64,000 nucleotides of DNA from Micromonospora sp. DSM 45708 (GCF_039566955.1 NZ_CP154796.1:1736001-1800000); one strand, 5' to 3'; shown: positions 1 to 9,383, counted from the stretch's first letter. Made by a program: numbers and translations. Notes: generated by a model not told the origin, from the letters alone.

Positions 1-117
1 TCGGGCGGTGCGACATCAGCGGGTCTGTCCGCCGTCCGTACCGGCCCGTCCCCGTCGTCCCGGTCGTCCGGTCCGGTGCGGCGCTCACCGTCGAAACCGA
101 GGGGTGGTCAGCGATGA
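1..117 (+). CDS. C-terminal tail of an upstream conjugation gene (partial)
   Basis: Frame 1 is open from base 1 to a TGA at 115-117, giving about 38 residues rich in Ser, Pro, Arg and Gly. The TGA overlaps the ATG of the next gene as ATGA, the coupling used by most genes downstream, so this is probably the end of a real gene in the same operon. The tail has no recognisable domain. Genes just upstream of PrgI-like genes in actinobacterial conjugative elements often encode multi-pass membrane proteins with disordered tails; that identity is only inferred. Confidence 0.5.
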   Translation, partial: SGGATSAGLSAVRTGPSPSSRSSGPVRRSPSKPRGGQR

Positions 118-1040
118 GCCGCCACAGCGACGAGGCTCCGATGCGGGCTCGGGTTCCCGCAGACATCGAGCGGCCGGACCGGATCGCGTTCGGCATGTCG
201 GGACGGCAGTTGATGATCTTGGCCGTCACGGGCCTGTTGCTCTACTCGGCCTGGACGGCGATGGCCACGCTAGTGCACCCGCTGGTGTTCCTCGCGGGTG
301 CGATGCCGCCCGCCGCTGGGGCGTTCCTGCTCGCGGTCGGCCGCCGGGACAGCATCAGTCTCGACGCCTGGGTCCTCGCGGCGCTGCGGCACCGCAGCAG
401 TCCGCGCCGCCTCGTCCCGGCCGACGGACCGGTCATCCCGGCTCCGGCGTGGGTGCAGACCACCGCCGGGCCGGGTGACCGGCTACCACTGCCCGCGCCG
501 TTGCGGCTGCCCGCGAAGGGCATCACGCCGGAGGGCCTGGTCGATCTCGGTTCGGACGGCACCACGGGCCTGGTCGCCGCCTCGACGGTGGCCTTCGGCC
601 TGCGGACACCCGCGGAGCAGAACGGCCTGGTGGCCGGGTTCGCTCGCTGGCTACACAGCCTCGACGGCCCGGCGCAGATCGTGGTGCGGGCACAGCGGGT
701 CGACCTGACCTACCTCGCCGACCGGATCCTCGCCGCTGCCCCCGGGCTGCCGCACCCCGCCTTGGAAGAGGCAGCCCACGCCCACGCCGCGTTCCTCGAT
801 GACCTGGCCGGACAGCGCGAGCTGCTGCACCGGCAGGTCACCATCGCTGTGCGGAGCCGGCACGGCGCGCACCACACCGCCCATCACGCGGCCGAGGCAG
901 CGCGTGCCCTCGCCGGCTGCGAGGTTCCCGCTCGGCTGCTCGACGGGCCGGAGGCCACGGTGCGTCTCGCGGCCAGCCTCGACCCCACCGCCCCGACCCT
1001 CACTCCCTACACCCCATCCGACGGAGGTGAACAGCGGTGA
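114..1040 (+). CDS. PrgI-family / SCO6880-like conjugal transfer membrane protein
   Basis: The 308-residue protein has an N-terminal segment typical of PrgI-family proteins (AFGMSGRQLMILAVTG), followed by two hydrophobic helices at about residues 33-77. The rest is a soluble domain with no clear enzyme motif. PrgI-like proteins are inner components of gram-positive type IV secretion machines and are encoded next to VirB4-type ATPases, as here: the next gene starts inside this gene's stop codon (GTGA). The start is ATG at 114, overlapping the previous TGA and preceded by a purine-rich GAGGGG. It probably anchors the transfer ATPase at the membrane. The family call rests on the N-terminal motif, the two helices and the neighbour. 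Confidence 0.8.
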   Translation: MSRHSDEAPMRARVPADIERPDRIAFGMSGRQLMILAVTGLLLYSAWTAMATLVHPLVFLAGAMPPAAGAFLLAVGRRDSISLDAWVLAALRHRSSPRRLVPADGPVIPAPAWVQTTAGPGDRLPLPAPLRLPAKGITPEGLVDLGSDGTTGLVAASTVAFGLRTPAEQNGLVAGFARWLHSLDGPAQIVVRAQRVDLTYLADRILAAAPGLPHPALEEAAHAHAAFLDDLAGQRELLHRQVTIAVRSRHGAHHTAHHAAEAARALAGCEVPARLLDGPEATVRLAASLDPTAPTLTPYTPSDGGEQR

Positions 1041-2833
1041 GACTGCTGTCCGCACTGCTACCAACCCGGCGGCGACCCACTAAGCCCGAGTCGGCGACGA
1101 TCCTGCCCGGCTCCCCAGACGCCGTAGAGGTCGACGGCCGACACGTGCGGGTCGGGGACGGCTACAGCGCCAGCCTGGCCGTCGTCGGCTACCCGGCCGA
1201 GGTCGGGCCGGGGTGGGCGGAGCCGATCCTGTCCTACCCGGGCCTGGTCGACGCCGCGTTCCACATCGAGCCGGTCCCGCCGGCAGTGGCCTCGGAGCGG
1301 CTGCGCAAGCAGCGCGGCCGGTTCGAGTCCTCCCGACGACAGGACGCGGCCAAGGGCCGCCTCGACGATCCCGAACTTGACGCCGCCGCGGCCGACGCTG
1401 CCGAGCTGGCTGCACGTGTCGCCCGAGGCGAGGCCCGGCTGTTCCGCCTCGGCCTGTACCTGACGGTCCACGGCGCCGACCTCATCGAGTTGGCCGACCG
1501 GGAGGCCGAGGTGCGGTCCCTGGCTTCGTCGCTGCTGCTCGACACCGCGCCGGTGACGTGGCGGCAGTTGCAGGGTTGGATCAGCGGCCTACCCCTTGCG
1601 TTCGACGCGCTCGGGATGAAGCGGGTCTTCGACACCGACGCCCTCGCCGCGAGCTTTCCGTTCACCAGCCCTGACCTGCCGGACACCGCTGGTGACAGTG
1701 GCATGGGGGTGCTGTTCGGGTTGAACCTGCACTCGGCCGGGGTCGTCGTGTGGGACCGGTGGGCGCAGTCCAACTACAACGCCGTCATCCTTGCTCGCTC
1801 CGGGGAAGGAAAGTCGTACCTGGCAAAGCTCGATCTGCTGCGCAACCTGTGTCTCGGGGTGGAGGCGTTCGTCATCGACCCCGAAGACGAGTACCTGCGG
1901 CTGGCCGCCGCGGTCGGCGGCACGGTCCTCCGGCTCGGCGCGCAGAGCGTGAGGATCAACCCTCTCGACCTGCCACCCGGCGACGATGATGCCCTGAACG
2001 ATCGGGCGCGGTTCATGCAAACCTTGGTCGCGGTGATGGCCAGCGGCGATACCGCTGTTGGTACGCCGCTGCCCGGGGATGAGGCCCGCTCCCTCGACGT
2101 GGCGGTGCTGGCGGCGTATCGGGTCAAGGGCATCACCACCGACCCGCGCACCTGGCGACGACCTGCGCCGCTCCTCGGTGACGTGACGACGGCCCTGGAG
2201 GGCACCGACGACGCCGGGCGTCGAGTCGCCGCCCGCCTGCACCCCTACGTCGCCGGCAGCATGAAGGGCCTGTTCGACGGGCCCACCACCACGCTCGCGC
2301 AGGGGCACCTGGTGGTGTTCGCCATCAAAGACCTGCCCGAGCAGCTTCATCCGGTCGGGACGCTGCTCACCCTGGACACGATCTGGCGCACCATACGCGG
2401 CGCGACCGCCTCCGGTCAGCGGCCCGATGCGCTGCGGATGGTGTTGGTGGACGAGGCGTGGAAGTTGCTGTCGGGCGGTCGCGGCGGCGTGTTCCTGGAG
2501 ACGCTGGCCAAGTCCGCCCGCAAGTACGGTACCGGCCTGACCGTGGTCACTCAGGACGCCGCTGACGTGCTCGCCACCAAGACCGGCCGTGCCGTCGTCT
2601 CCAACGCCGCCACCCAGGTGTTGCTCAGGCAGGCGCCGCAGGCGATCGACGCGGTTACTGAGGCGTTCGGACTGACCGACGGCGAACGGGCGTTCCTGCT
2701 GTCCTGCCAACGCGGAGACGCCCTGCTCGCGGCCGGGTCGGCGCGGGTGGCCTTCCGCAGCCACGCCTCCGCAAGCGAGCACGAGTTGATCGTTACCGGC
2801 CCGGTTACCGGTCGGCCCGTCCGCCGCCGCTGA
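1037..2833 (+). CDS. VirB4-like type IV secretion ATPase
   Basis: This 598-residue ATPase should energise the conjugative secretion channel from the cytoplasmic face of the membrane. The Walker A motif is ARSGEGKSY at about residues 252-260, followed by the FVIDPEDEY segment common in VirB4/TraC/HerA ATPases. Walker B lies in MVLVDEAWKLL at about 468-478, and a VVTQDAADVL stretch resembles the sensor region. The start is GTG at 1037, preceded by GGAGG at 1023-1027 and overlapping the PrgI-like gene's stop. The length is typical for actinobacterial VirB4-like proteins. The context (PrgI before, coupling protein after) fits a chromosomally integrated conjugative element that uses T4SS-type transfer rather than the single FtsK-like TraB of classic Streptomyces elements. 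Confidence 0.9.
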   Translation: MRLLSALLPTRRRPTKPESATILPGSPDAVEVDGRHVRVGDGYSASLAVVGYPAEVGPGWAEPILSYPGLVDAAFHIEPVPPAVASERLRKQRGRFESSRRQDAAKGRLDDPELDAAAADAAELAARVARGEARLFRLGLYLTVHGADLIELADREAEVRSLASSLLLDTAPVTWRQLQGWISGLPLAFDALGMKRVFDTDALAASFPFTSPDLPDTAGDSGMGVLFGLNLHSAGVVVWDRWAQSNYNAVILARSGEGKSYLAKLDLLRNLCLGVEAFVIDPEDEYLRLAAAVGGTVLRLGAQSVRINPLDLPPGDDDALNDRARFMQTLVAVMASGDTAVGTPLPGDEARSLDVAVLAAYRVKGITTDPRTWRRPAPLLGDVTTALEGTDDAGRRVAARLHPYVAGSMKGLFDGPTTTLAQGHLVVFAIKDLPEQLHPVGTLLTLDTIWRTIRGATASGQRPDALRMVLVDEAWKLLSGGRGGVFLETLAKSARKYGTGLTVVTQDAADVLATKTGRAVVSNAATQVLLRQAPQAIDAVTEAFGLTDGERAFLLSCQRGDALLAAGSARVAFRSHASASEHELIVTGPVTGRPVRRR

Positions 2834-2868
2834 CCCGGCCTCCCTTCCACCACCGATCGGAGTTCCCG

Positions 2869-4224
2869 ATGGTTGTCACGCTGTCCCCGTCTCCGCCGCC
2901 ATCTCCTGCGACCCTCGCCGGGTGCGTGCCCGGCCAGGGTGGCGTGCCCGATTCGGTGGTGGGTGAGTTGCTGTGTGGTTCCTGGGGCGACGACGCCACC
3001 AACGCGGTGTGGCCGCTCGTCCGCGACCGGTGGCCGCTGCTCCTCGCCGTCCTGGCCGCCCTCATCGCCGTACGGGTCGGGTGGGCGGTGTGGCGGCGGC
3101 GGGTCTGGCGGCGGCACGCCGCCGCAGCGCGGTGGCTGCAGATCACTCCGCCGGTCACCGCCACTCCGGCCGCGACGATCGGCCTGTGGCGGCTTCTCGC
3201 CACGGCGCTGCCCGCGCCGCGCCGGTGGGCGCTGCGTCCAGCCCGGCTCGTGTGGGAGGTCGCCGCCGACCCGGACGGGATGCGTTGCGGGCTGTGGCTG
3301 CCACCGGGGGTCAACCCGACCGCCGTGGTGCGGCTGCTGCAACGCGGCTGGCCCGGCGTGAGGGCCGAACAGACCCGCCCACCGATCGTGCCTACCACCG
3401 GGGCGGTGGCCGCCCTGGCGGTGTGGCCCACCCAGCCGGAATGGCTACCCCTGGTCGAAGACACTACGGCTACCCACCGCCGAGGCATGGACGCGAGCGC
3501 CCCCGAAGAGGACCGGCTCCGGGGGGTCTACGGCGGGCTGGCCTCGGCCGGGCGCACCGGCGGCGCGATCCTGCAGGTCCTCCTCGGCCGAGCACCAGCC
3601 CATCGCCTACGGCTGCTCCGCCGCGCGATGACCAACCCCCAACGCGCCCACCGCCCCCGAGAAACCGCCTGCGGCGCCGGGCTGCTCGTCGGCGGGCTAC
3701 GAGCGCTGATCCTCGGCGTCCTGGACATCGTTACCCCCGGCTCGTCGAGCCCGAGGCGGCACCCCCGTTCCAGCGACCCATACACGGCCGAGCTGGCACG
3801 GCAGTCGCGGGCGAAGTACGCCGACGCACCGCACCTGCTCTTCGCCGTGCACGCCGTTGCCGCCGGTCCTACCAAGGCCGCCGCCGTCGCGGCTGTGGCT
3901 GATGTCAGCTCAGGGTTCGGATTGCTGTCGGCTCACTTCACCCGCCGCCGGCTCCGTTCCGGCGCGCGGGCGGCGGCCGACCGGTGGGTGCCCGAGGCGC
4001 GGATGAGCCTCGTCTCCGTCGCGGAAGCCGCCGCGCTCGCCGGGCTGCCTGCCGAACCGGCCGTCTACGGCCTACCCGGTGCGGCATCACGGCGCCGGCC
4101 CGCCACCCGCGAGATCTTCCGCGTCACCCCGGGTCCGCGCCACCGGCCGCCCGCCGATCCATCAGCTCCGACGCAGGGGCGCGACGAACATGACGACCCG
4201 CCGACCATCTGGAGCCCGGCATGA
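2869..4224 (+). CDS. Conjugal transfer membrane protein of unknown mechanism
   Basis: The 451-residue protein has a hydrophobic helix at about residues 53-75 followed by basic residues, then a long cytoplasmic domain. No nucleotide-binding motif is visible. It sits between the VirB4-like ATPase and the coupling ATPase, and its TGA overlaps the next ATG (ATGA at 4221). Proteins of this size and topology occur at this position in actinobacterial conjugation clusters and are usually annotated only as type IV secretion or hypothetical proteins. The start ATG at 2869 follows a CGGAG sequence. It is probably a structural or adaptor part of the transfer machine; that is inferred from position. Confidence 0.75.
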   Translation: MVVTLSPSPPPSPATLAGCVPGQGGVPDSVVGELLCGSWGDDATNAVWPLVRDRWPLLLAVLAALIAVRVGWAVWRRRVWRRHAAAARWLQITPPVTATPAATIGLWRLLATALPAPRRWALRPARLVWEVAADPDGMRCGLWLPPGVNPTAVVRLLQRGWPGVRAEQTRPPIVPTTGAVAALAVWPTQPEWLPLVEDTTATHRRGMDASAPEEDRLRGVYGGLASAGRTGGAILQVLLGRAPAHRLRLLRRAMTNPQRAHRPRETACGAGLLVGGLRALILGVLDIVTPGSSSPRRHPRSSDPYTAELARQSRAKYADAPHLLFAVHAVAAGPTKAAAVAAVADVSSGFGLLSAHFTRRRLRSGARAAADRWVPEARMSLVSVAEAAALAGLPAEPAVYGLPGAASRRRPATREIFRVTPGPRHRPPADPSAPTQGRDEHDDPPTIWSPA

Positions 4225-5819
4225 GCCGCATCCACACCAAACCTGTACGGGCCAGGAGCGCTCCGAGTAGGCGCAGGCTCAACCTGGTGCCCCTCGACCA
4301 GCGACACGGCCTGGGCGGCAAGGTCATCGGCGTCGCCAACGCTGGCCCCGCGATGCGGGTCGGCATTTCCCTGACCGACTGCCGGTTCCACATTCACGCG
4401 CTCGGACCGACCGGTACGGGTAAGACGACGCTGCTGATGCGGATGATCCTGGATGACGTGGAGGCCGGGCGCGGCGTGGTCGCTTTCGACCCGGCCAAGG
4501 GTGACCTCATCCGCGACCTCCTGGCCCGGCTGCCCAGGTCGTGCGGTGACCGGCTGGTCCTGATCGACCCGGACGAACGGGCCGCGCCACCGGCGATCAA
4601 CCTGCTCGACCCGAGCGTGCACGGCGGCAGTCCGCACGATGTGGCCGCGAACCTCACGGCGGTGATGGCGAAGGTGTGGTCACGGTGGTGGGGTCACCGC
4701 ACCGCTGACATCTGCTACCACGGCCTGCTCACCCTCGCCCACATCGAAGGTGCCACCCTCGCGCAGCTACCGCGGCTGCTGTCCGACGCGAAGTGGAGGG
4801 CCGCACGGGTCAACGCTGCCACCAGCAAGCTGAAGGCCTGGGAGGGCAACACTCTCGGCGAGTTCTGGGAAGGGTTCAACGAGCTTTCCGCCGCACAGCG
4901 GTCCGGCCTGATCGCCCCGCTGCTGTCCCGGCTCCGCCTCGTCCTGGCACACCCGATGGCGAACAGCTTGTTCGGGGTGCCCGCTACCACGTTCTCCTTC
5001 GCCGACATCCTCGACGGCGGCATCATGCTCGCGCGGCTACCCAAGGGTGTCATCGGCGAGGACGGCACCCGCCTCGTCGGCTCCCTGCTCCTCGCGGGGT
5101 TGTGGCAGGCCACTACTGCCCGCGCCCGCATTCCCGAGGACGACCGCCCGGACGCGGTGATCGTGTTGGACGAGTGCCACAACTTCCTGCACCTTCCGAT
5201 CGGGATCGATGACGCTCTCGCCGAGGCCCGCGGCTTGCACACCTCGTTCGTCCTCGCCCACCAGTACCTGGGGCAGTTGTCCGGGGACATGGTGGAGGCG
5301 ATCGACGCCAACGCCCGCAACAAGGTGTACTTCGCCCTCGCCCCCCGCGACGCCATCGACCAGGCCCGGCACCTGCGCCCGTACCTCGATGACGGGGACC
5401 TGATCCGCCTCGGTGGCTACGAAGTCGTCCTCCGTCCGGTCGCGGGCGGGAGGGCCGTGCCACCGGTCACCGCCGACACCGAGCCACCACCACCGGCCGT
5501 CAAGGGGCGAGCCGGCGAGCTGCGCCGTGCGGCCCGTGACCACACCGGCCTCGGCGTGAAGGAACGTCACCGGTTGCTCGGTGAGACCGCCACCGCTGCC
5601 CCCAAGGCCGAATCCTCGGCACCCGCCGAAGACGTGGCGGTGGAACTGGTGGGTCACAACACCTTCGCTGTTCGGGGCGAGGGTTCTAACGAGAGGTCTA
5701 ACGAGCGATCCAACGAGGAACGCAACGACCACGAACAGCCGGGTGAACATGCCCCCTTGAACACGTCGTACGCGCACGTGGACGGGGGTGAGGAGGGCCC
5801 GTGGACCGGAACCGACTGA
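4221..5819 (+). CDS. TraD/VirD4-type coupling ATPase
   Basis: This 532-residue protein is the likely coupling protein that delivers the DNA substrate to the secretion channel. Walker A is GPTGTGKTT at about residues 62-70. The segment FDPAKGDLI follows, and Walker B lies in VIVLDECHNF at about 313-322, all characteristic of the TraD/VirD4/TraM-binding family. There is no obvious N-terminal membrane anchor, so it may rely on the preceding membrane protein. The last 40 residues are polar and contain a three-fold S-N-E-R tandem repeat. Its stop overlaps the GTG of the replication-relaxation gene by 19 bases, indicating translational coupling. Confidence 0.9.
   Translation: MSRIHTKPVRARSAPSRRRLNLVPLDQRHGLGGKVIGVANAGPAMRVGISLTDCRFHIHALGPTGTGKTTLLMRMILDDVEAGRGVVAFDPAKGDLIRDLLARLPRSCGDRLVLIDPDERAAPPAINLLDPSVHGGSPHDVAANLTAVMAKVWSRWWGHRTADICYHGLLTLAHIEGATLAQLPRLLSDAKWRAARVNAATSKLKAWEGNTLGEFWEGFNELSAAQRSGLIAPLLSRLRLVLAHPMANSLFGVPATTFSFADILDGGIMLARLPKGVIGEDGTRLVGSLLLAGLWQATTARARIPEDDRPDAVIVLDECHNFLHLPIGIDDALAEARGLHTSFVLAHQYLGQLSGDMVEAIDANARNKVYFALAPRDAIDQARHLRPYLDDGDLIRLGGYEVVLRPVAGGRAVPPVTADTEPPPPAVKGRAGELRRAARDHTGLGVKERHRLLGETATAAPKAESSAPAEDVAVELVGHNTFAVRGEGSNERSNERSNEERNDHEQPGEHAPLNTSYAHVDGGEEGPWTGTD
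5685..5720 (+). repeat. Three tandem 12-base units in the coupling-protein tail
   Basis: Three imperfect 12-base copies (TCTAACGAGAGG and close variants) encode SNER-SNER-SNEE. They lie in the disordered, charged C-terminus of the coupling protein, where copy number could vary without loss of the ATPase core. Confidence 0.7.
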
Positions 5820-6700
5820 TAAGAGATATCCCTCCTACCCGCACATCTGCCACCGGCAGTCCCCGCCTCACGGCGTCCGTCGTGGCCGCCGAACTCGGCC
5901 GACTCACCCCCCGAGACCGGCACCTCCTGGACCTGCTCGACCAGCACCGAACCTTCACCACCGACCAGCTCGTCGACCTCGCCTTCGGATCCGTCGGCCG
6001 TGCCCGCAACCGCCTCAACACCCTCCACGATCGAGACATCCTCGACCGCTTCCGCCACTACCAGCGGCCCGGCTCGCAAGCGTGGAGGTGGACCCTCGGC
6101 CCGGTCGGCGCGGCACTCATTGCGGCCGGACGAGGCGAGACGTTCCCCCGCCCGGCCGCCGTACGCGACGCCACCGCCCGACTCGCCATGTCCCCGACAC
6201 TGGCGCACCTGCTCACGGTGAACGGGTTCTTCGTCGCACTCACCGCACACGCCCGTGCCTACCCGGGGGCGCGGTTGGGGCGGTGGTGGAACGAGGCGCG
6301 CTGCCGTGAGGCGTGCGGCAACCTGGTACGCCCGGACGGACACGGCGTGTGGGCCGACAACGGCCCGGCGGTGCCGTTCTGGTTCGAGGCCGACCTCGGC
6401 ACCGAAACGCTTGGCCGGGTGGTGGGCAAGCTGACCGGCTACGCCGCACTACCGCCCCGCCGCGCGTATCCGGTGCTGTTCTGGCTACCCACCGCTGCCC
6501 GTGAGACCAACCTCCATGCCCACCTCCGGCGGGCCGGGGTGCCGGACGGGCTGACCGTGGCCACCGCCGCCGCCGACCACCCCGCCGCGTCCGGCGGCCC
6601 GGCGGGGCCGATCTGGCGCATCGTGAGCCTCCGCGACCGGGTGAGCCTGGCCGACCTACCCGCACCGCCCGGGGACGGTGGTGCGCCGTGGGACGGATAG
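5801..6700 (+). CDS. Replication-relaxation family protein
   Basis: The 299-residue protein starts at GTG 5801 behind GAGGAGGG. Residues about 30-90 form a winged-helix segment (TPRDRHLLDLLDQH, then FTTDQLVDLAFGS), typical of the actinobacterial replication-relaxation family. The remainder is an alpha/beta region seen in the same family. Members are found beside coupling ATPases in actinobacterial mobile elements and are thought to take part in initiating replication or processing DNA for transfer. No HUH relaxase gene is visible in the window, so this protein is the best candidate for the DNA-processing step of this element; that role is inferred. Its end overlaps the next gene by 13 bases. 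Confidence 0.8.
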   Translation: MDRNRLIRDIPPTRTSATGSPRLTASVVAAELGRLTPRDRHLLDLLDQHRTFTTDQLVDLAFGSVGRARNRLNTLHDRDILDRFRHYQRPGSQAWRWTLGPVGAALIAAGRGETFPRPAAVRDATARLAMSPTLAHLLTVNGFFVALTAHARAYPGARLGRWWNEARCREACGNLVRPDGHGVWADNGPAVPFWFEADLGTETLGRVVGKLTGYAALPPRRAYPVLFWLPTAARETNLHAHLRRAGVPDGLTVATAAADHPAASGGPAGPIWRIVSLRDRVSLADLPAPPGDGGAPWDG

Positions 6701-7731
6701 CCGTTTGGGGCGCGGCCGGGGTTGCCGGATCGCTGCTGTTGCTGACGGCTGCTACCGCCGGAGTCGTCTCGTCGGTATTCGGTGGTGGGGGTAGCTGCGG
6801 CGGGGCGGTCACTGTGCCGGGTGCGACCCCGGCGGGGTTGTCGGCTGAGCAGGCCCGTAACGCTGGGGTGGTCGTGACCGTGGGTGAGCGGTTGCGGGTG
6901 CCGGTGCGCGGGTGGGTGATCGCGGTTGCCACCGCTCTGCAGGAATCCTCGTTGATCAACCACGGTGACCTCGGCCCGAACAACGATCATGACTCGCTGG
7001 GGCTGTTCCAACAGCGACCGTCGCAAGGATGGGGCACCCCGGAACAGATCATGAACCCCGAGTACGCCGCCGTGACGTTCTACGAGGCGTTGCTACGGGT
7101 GCCCGGGTGGGAACGGCTACCGCTCACCGAGGCCGCACAGAAGGTGCAACGGTCGGCGTACCCGGACGCCTACGCCAGACACGAGACGCGAGCAACCGAG
7201 ATCGTGACGGCGTACACCGGCGGAACGCTGCCCGTGTGCGACGGTGCGCCGATCAGTGCGTCCGGGTGGACCCGCCCTGTGGCCGGCACAGCAGGTTCCG
7301 GCTACCGCGCCGCCGACCGGCCAGCCCACGACGGAGTCGACATCATGGCCGCGAAAGGCACCGTCATCCGTGCCGCGTCCGGCGGCGTCGTGGTGCGCGT
7401 GCGATGCAACGTCGGGGGTGACTCGTGGGAACCTACCGGCGGCCCGATGCCATGCGACCGTGACGGCTATCCCGGGCTCGGCGGGTGTGGCTGGTATGCG
7501 GAGATCCGCCACGCGGGCGACATCGTTTCGCGGTACTGCCACATGGTGCGACAGCCGATGGTGCGGAAAGGGCAGACCGTGATAGCGGGGCAGCCTATCG
7601 GCCACGTCGGGAGTTCCGGTAACTCGTCCGGTCCGCATTTGCATTTCGAGATCCACGAAGACTTTCTCGCCGCCGAGAACAATGCCGTTGACCCGGTTCC
7701 TTTCATGCGCGAAAGGGGCGTGGCCCTGTAG
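6688..7731 (+). CDS. Two-domain cell-wall hydrolase: lytic-transglycosylase-like region plus M23 peptidase
   Basis: The 347-residue protein has an N-terminal hydrophobic anchor or signal segment (residues 5-30). Next comes a region at about 50-170 with SLGLFQQRPSQGWGTP and surrounding residues seen in VirB1-like or actinobacterial transglycosylase-like proteins. Residues about 195-345 are a LytM/M23 endopeptidase with both zinc-binding motifs, HDGVD (HxxxD) and HLHFE (HxH). Such bifunctional enzymes open peptidoglycan locally so the conjugation channel can cross the wall. The start is GTG at 6688, overlapping the preceding gene. Expected location is outside the membrane. The peptidase assignment is firm; the glycan-cleaving part is less certain. 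Confidence 0.88.
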   Translation: MGRIAVWGAAGVAGSLLLLTAATAGVVSSVFGGGGSCGGAVTVPGATPAGLSAEQARNAGVVVTVGERLRVPVRGWVIAVATALQESSLINHGDLGPNNDHDSLGLFQQRPSQGWGTPEQIMNPEYAAVTFYEALLRVPGWERLPLTEAAQKVQRSAYPDAYARHETRATEIVTAYTGGTLPVCDGAPISASGWTRPVAGTAGSGYRAADRPAHDGVDIMAAKGTVIRAASGGVVVRVRCNVGGDSWEPTGGPMPCDRDGYPGLGGCGWYAEIRHAGDIVSRYCHMVRQPMVRKGQTVIAGQPIGHVGSSGNSSGPHLHFEIHEDFLAAENNAVDPVPFMRERGVAL

Positions 7732-8163
7732 GTTCGTGAAGTGATTTTCGGCACAAGTCAGGAGAGTCCGCGCGGGCTGCGGTGAGCGCCGCGCGCCCGG
7801 GTCCGCCGGCGTGCGGCGTAGTCGTTTCGGACCCGGAAACCCCTACCCCACAAGACGGCGTGAGCGGCCCCCGTGCTGCCTACCCTATGCAGCATCAGGG
7901 AGCTGCGCCGAACGTGCCGCAGCGTCGGACATGGGGCCGTCAAATAGTGTTTCGGGTGACGGTAGCGGTTCCTGAATCGAGCACGGAAGCGGCGCGGGAT
8001 GGTCCCCGTAAAGAGTCTTGCGCAACGGGGTTGACAATCGTCGCGTGCAGAGGGTCCATGGACGTGGGCAACAAAAGCCGCCCCGGAGAAACCGCAAACA
8101 ATGCGCAGCACGCGCACGCGGAATCGCTATTGCCGACCCCTATTGCACGGAGGTTTATTCACC
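7732..8163. other. 432-base intergenic region with a candidate promoter
   Basis: No convincing gene is visible: the open frames here lack family motifs and are shadows. A TTGACA hexamer at 8031-8036 could be a -35 element for the next gene, although the sequence 17-18 bases downstream (GTCCAT) is a poor -10. A GGAGG ribosome-binding site sits just before 8164. The region separates the transfer genes from the accessory genes and is the natural place for a second promoter. Confidence 0.35.
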
Positions 8164-9303
8164 ATGTCCGCCAACGCCAACAGCGCCCCGAGCACCACCG
8201 CCGCTACCGTCGCCCGGACCCTCGTCAACCACCCCGAGGGCATCACCGTTCGTGACCTGGCCGCCGAGGCCGGGGTGGGACAGTCGACCGCCTCCAAGGC
8301 ACTCGCCGCGATGGAGGCCGACGGCACCGCCACCCGCACCCCCGGCCCGACCAACGGCAACCGCAAGAGCGCCGACATCTGGCACCTCGCCACCACCGAC
8401 GAGCTGACCCCGGCCGACGCGACGCCGGACGCGACGGACGAGCCGACCCCGGCCGACGACGCCACCGACGCGACACCAGACGCGGCGGACGAGCCGACCT
8501 CGGGCGACGACGCGACCCCGGACGCCACCGACGAGCCGACCCCCGCCGACGACGCGAACGGGGGCGGCGGGGCGGATGAGTCCGCGCTCCCAGAGGCCCC
8601 CGTGTCCGGTGCGCCGGTTGCCCCGCGTCAGCCTGACCTGAAGGTGTTGATCATGGCCGGTGTGTTGGGTGGGCACCCGGACGGCATCACCGCCGACAAT
8701 GCGATCAACGAGAGCGGTCTGTCGGTCGTCATGGGCGACACGATCCTCGCCGCGATGGAGGTTGCCGGGGCCGCGCGTCGTCTGCCGGTTGACGACGACG
8801 GTAACGAGTTGTGGGTCATCGGCGACGGGGACCTCGCCACGGTGGACCCGGCCAACGCCCCGACGCACTCCACGTGCCCGACGTGCGGTCACACCCGCAA
8901 GATCCGCCGCCCCTTGGCTCGGCGCACCACGGGCACCGGCCGCACGACCGGCGAGATCAACAGTGACGGGTCGGTGAAGCTGGCAAAGAACGAGTTGCGG
9001 CACCGTGTCGAGGCGTTCATGCGTGACCTCGGCACCGGCCACGACGTGACCCCCGGCACCGTCGCCCGTGAGATCGGCGGACGCAGTCCCGGCGCGGTCC
9101 GCAACGCCATGGAGAAGCTGACCGGGTTCGGGGTGCTGATCCTGACCCGTGAGGCCCCGGAGACCTACGCCCTCGCCGACAACCCGCCCGCCCCGACCGC
9201 TGAGGTTCGCGCGTTCATGGCCCCGGGGCAGACCGACGAGGCCGTCAGTGCCGACGAGGAGGCCGGCACCGACGAGGCCGCCGCCGCGCCGGTCGCGGCC
9301 TGA
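8164..9303 (+). CDS. Multi-winged-helix DNA-binding protein with acidic repeat linker
   Basis: This 379-residue protein starts at ATG 8164, directly after a GGAGG site. Residues about 12-75 form a MarR/ArsR-type winged helix (GVGQSTASKALAAMEADG). A low-complexity Asp/Thr/Pro/Ala linker with repeated DATDEPTPADD-like units spans about 80-138. Residues about 158-224 look like a second winged helix, followed by a CPTC zinc-knuckle-like pair near 240. A third winged-helix segment (RSPGAVRNAMEKL) lies at about 280-336. Several DNA-binding modules joined by an acidic linker suggest an element-encoded regulator or partition/replication accessory factor. No catalytic motif is visible, and the function is unknown. 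Confidence 0.75.
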   Translation: MSANANSAPSTTAATVARTLVNHPEGITVRDLAAEAGVGQSTASKALAAMEADGTATRTPGPTNGNRKSADIWHLATTDELTPADATPDATDEPTPADDATDATPDAADEPTSGDDATPDATDEPTPADDANGGGGADESALPEAPVSGAPVAPRQPDLKVLIMAGVLGGHPDGITADNAINESGLSVVMGDTILAAMEVAGAARRLPVDDDGNELWVIGDGDLATVDPANAPTHSTCPTCGHTRKIRRPLARRTTGTGRTTGEINSDGSVKLAKNELRHRVEAFMRDLGTGHDVTPGTVAREIGGRSPGAVRNAMEKLTGFGVLILTREAPETYALADNPPAPTAEVRAFMAPGQTDEAVSADEEAGTDEAAAAPVAA

Positions 9304-9314
9304 CCTACCGCCCC

Positions 9315-9345
9315 GCCGGGGCCGGGCACTACGCCCGGCCCCGGC
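9315..9345 (+). terminator. Perfect 13-bp GC-rich hairpin
   Basis: GCCGGGGCCGGGC at 9315-9327 pairs perfectly with GCCCGGCCCCGGC at 9333-9345 around a 5-base loop. It lies 12 bases after the stop of the winged-helix gene and 38 bases before the next start. There is no T-run, as is usual for actinobacterial hairpin terminators. It may terminate or attenuate transcription or protect the 3' end of the mRNA. Confidence 0.65.
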
Positions 9346-9383
9346 ATCCGCACGCCCCCAACAACCGGAAGGAACGACGAACG

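Noticed and set aside
1589-2782. 397-codon open frame antisense to the VirB4-like gene
   Set aside because: GC-rich DNA produces long antisense frames. This one has no domain, and the sense gene has complete Walker motifs.
7782-8255. 157-codon frame between the cell-wall hydrolase and winged-helix genes
   Set aside because: No motif is present, composition drifts, and it runs into the start of the winged-helix gene in a different frame.
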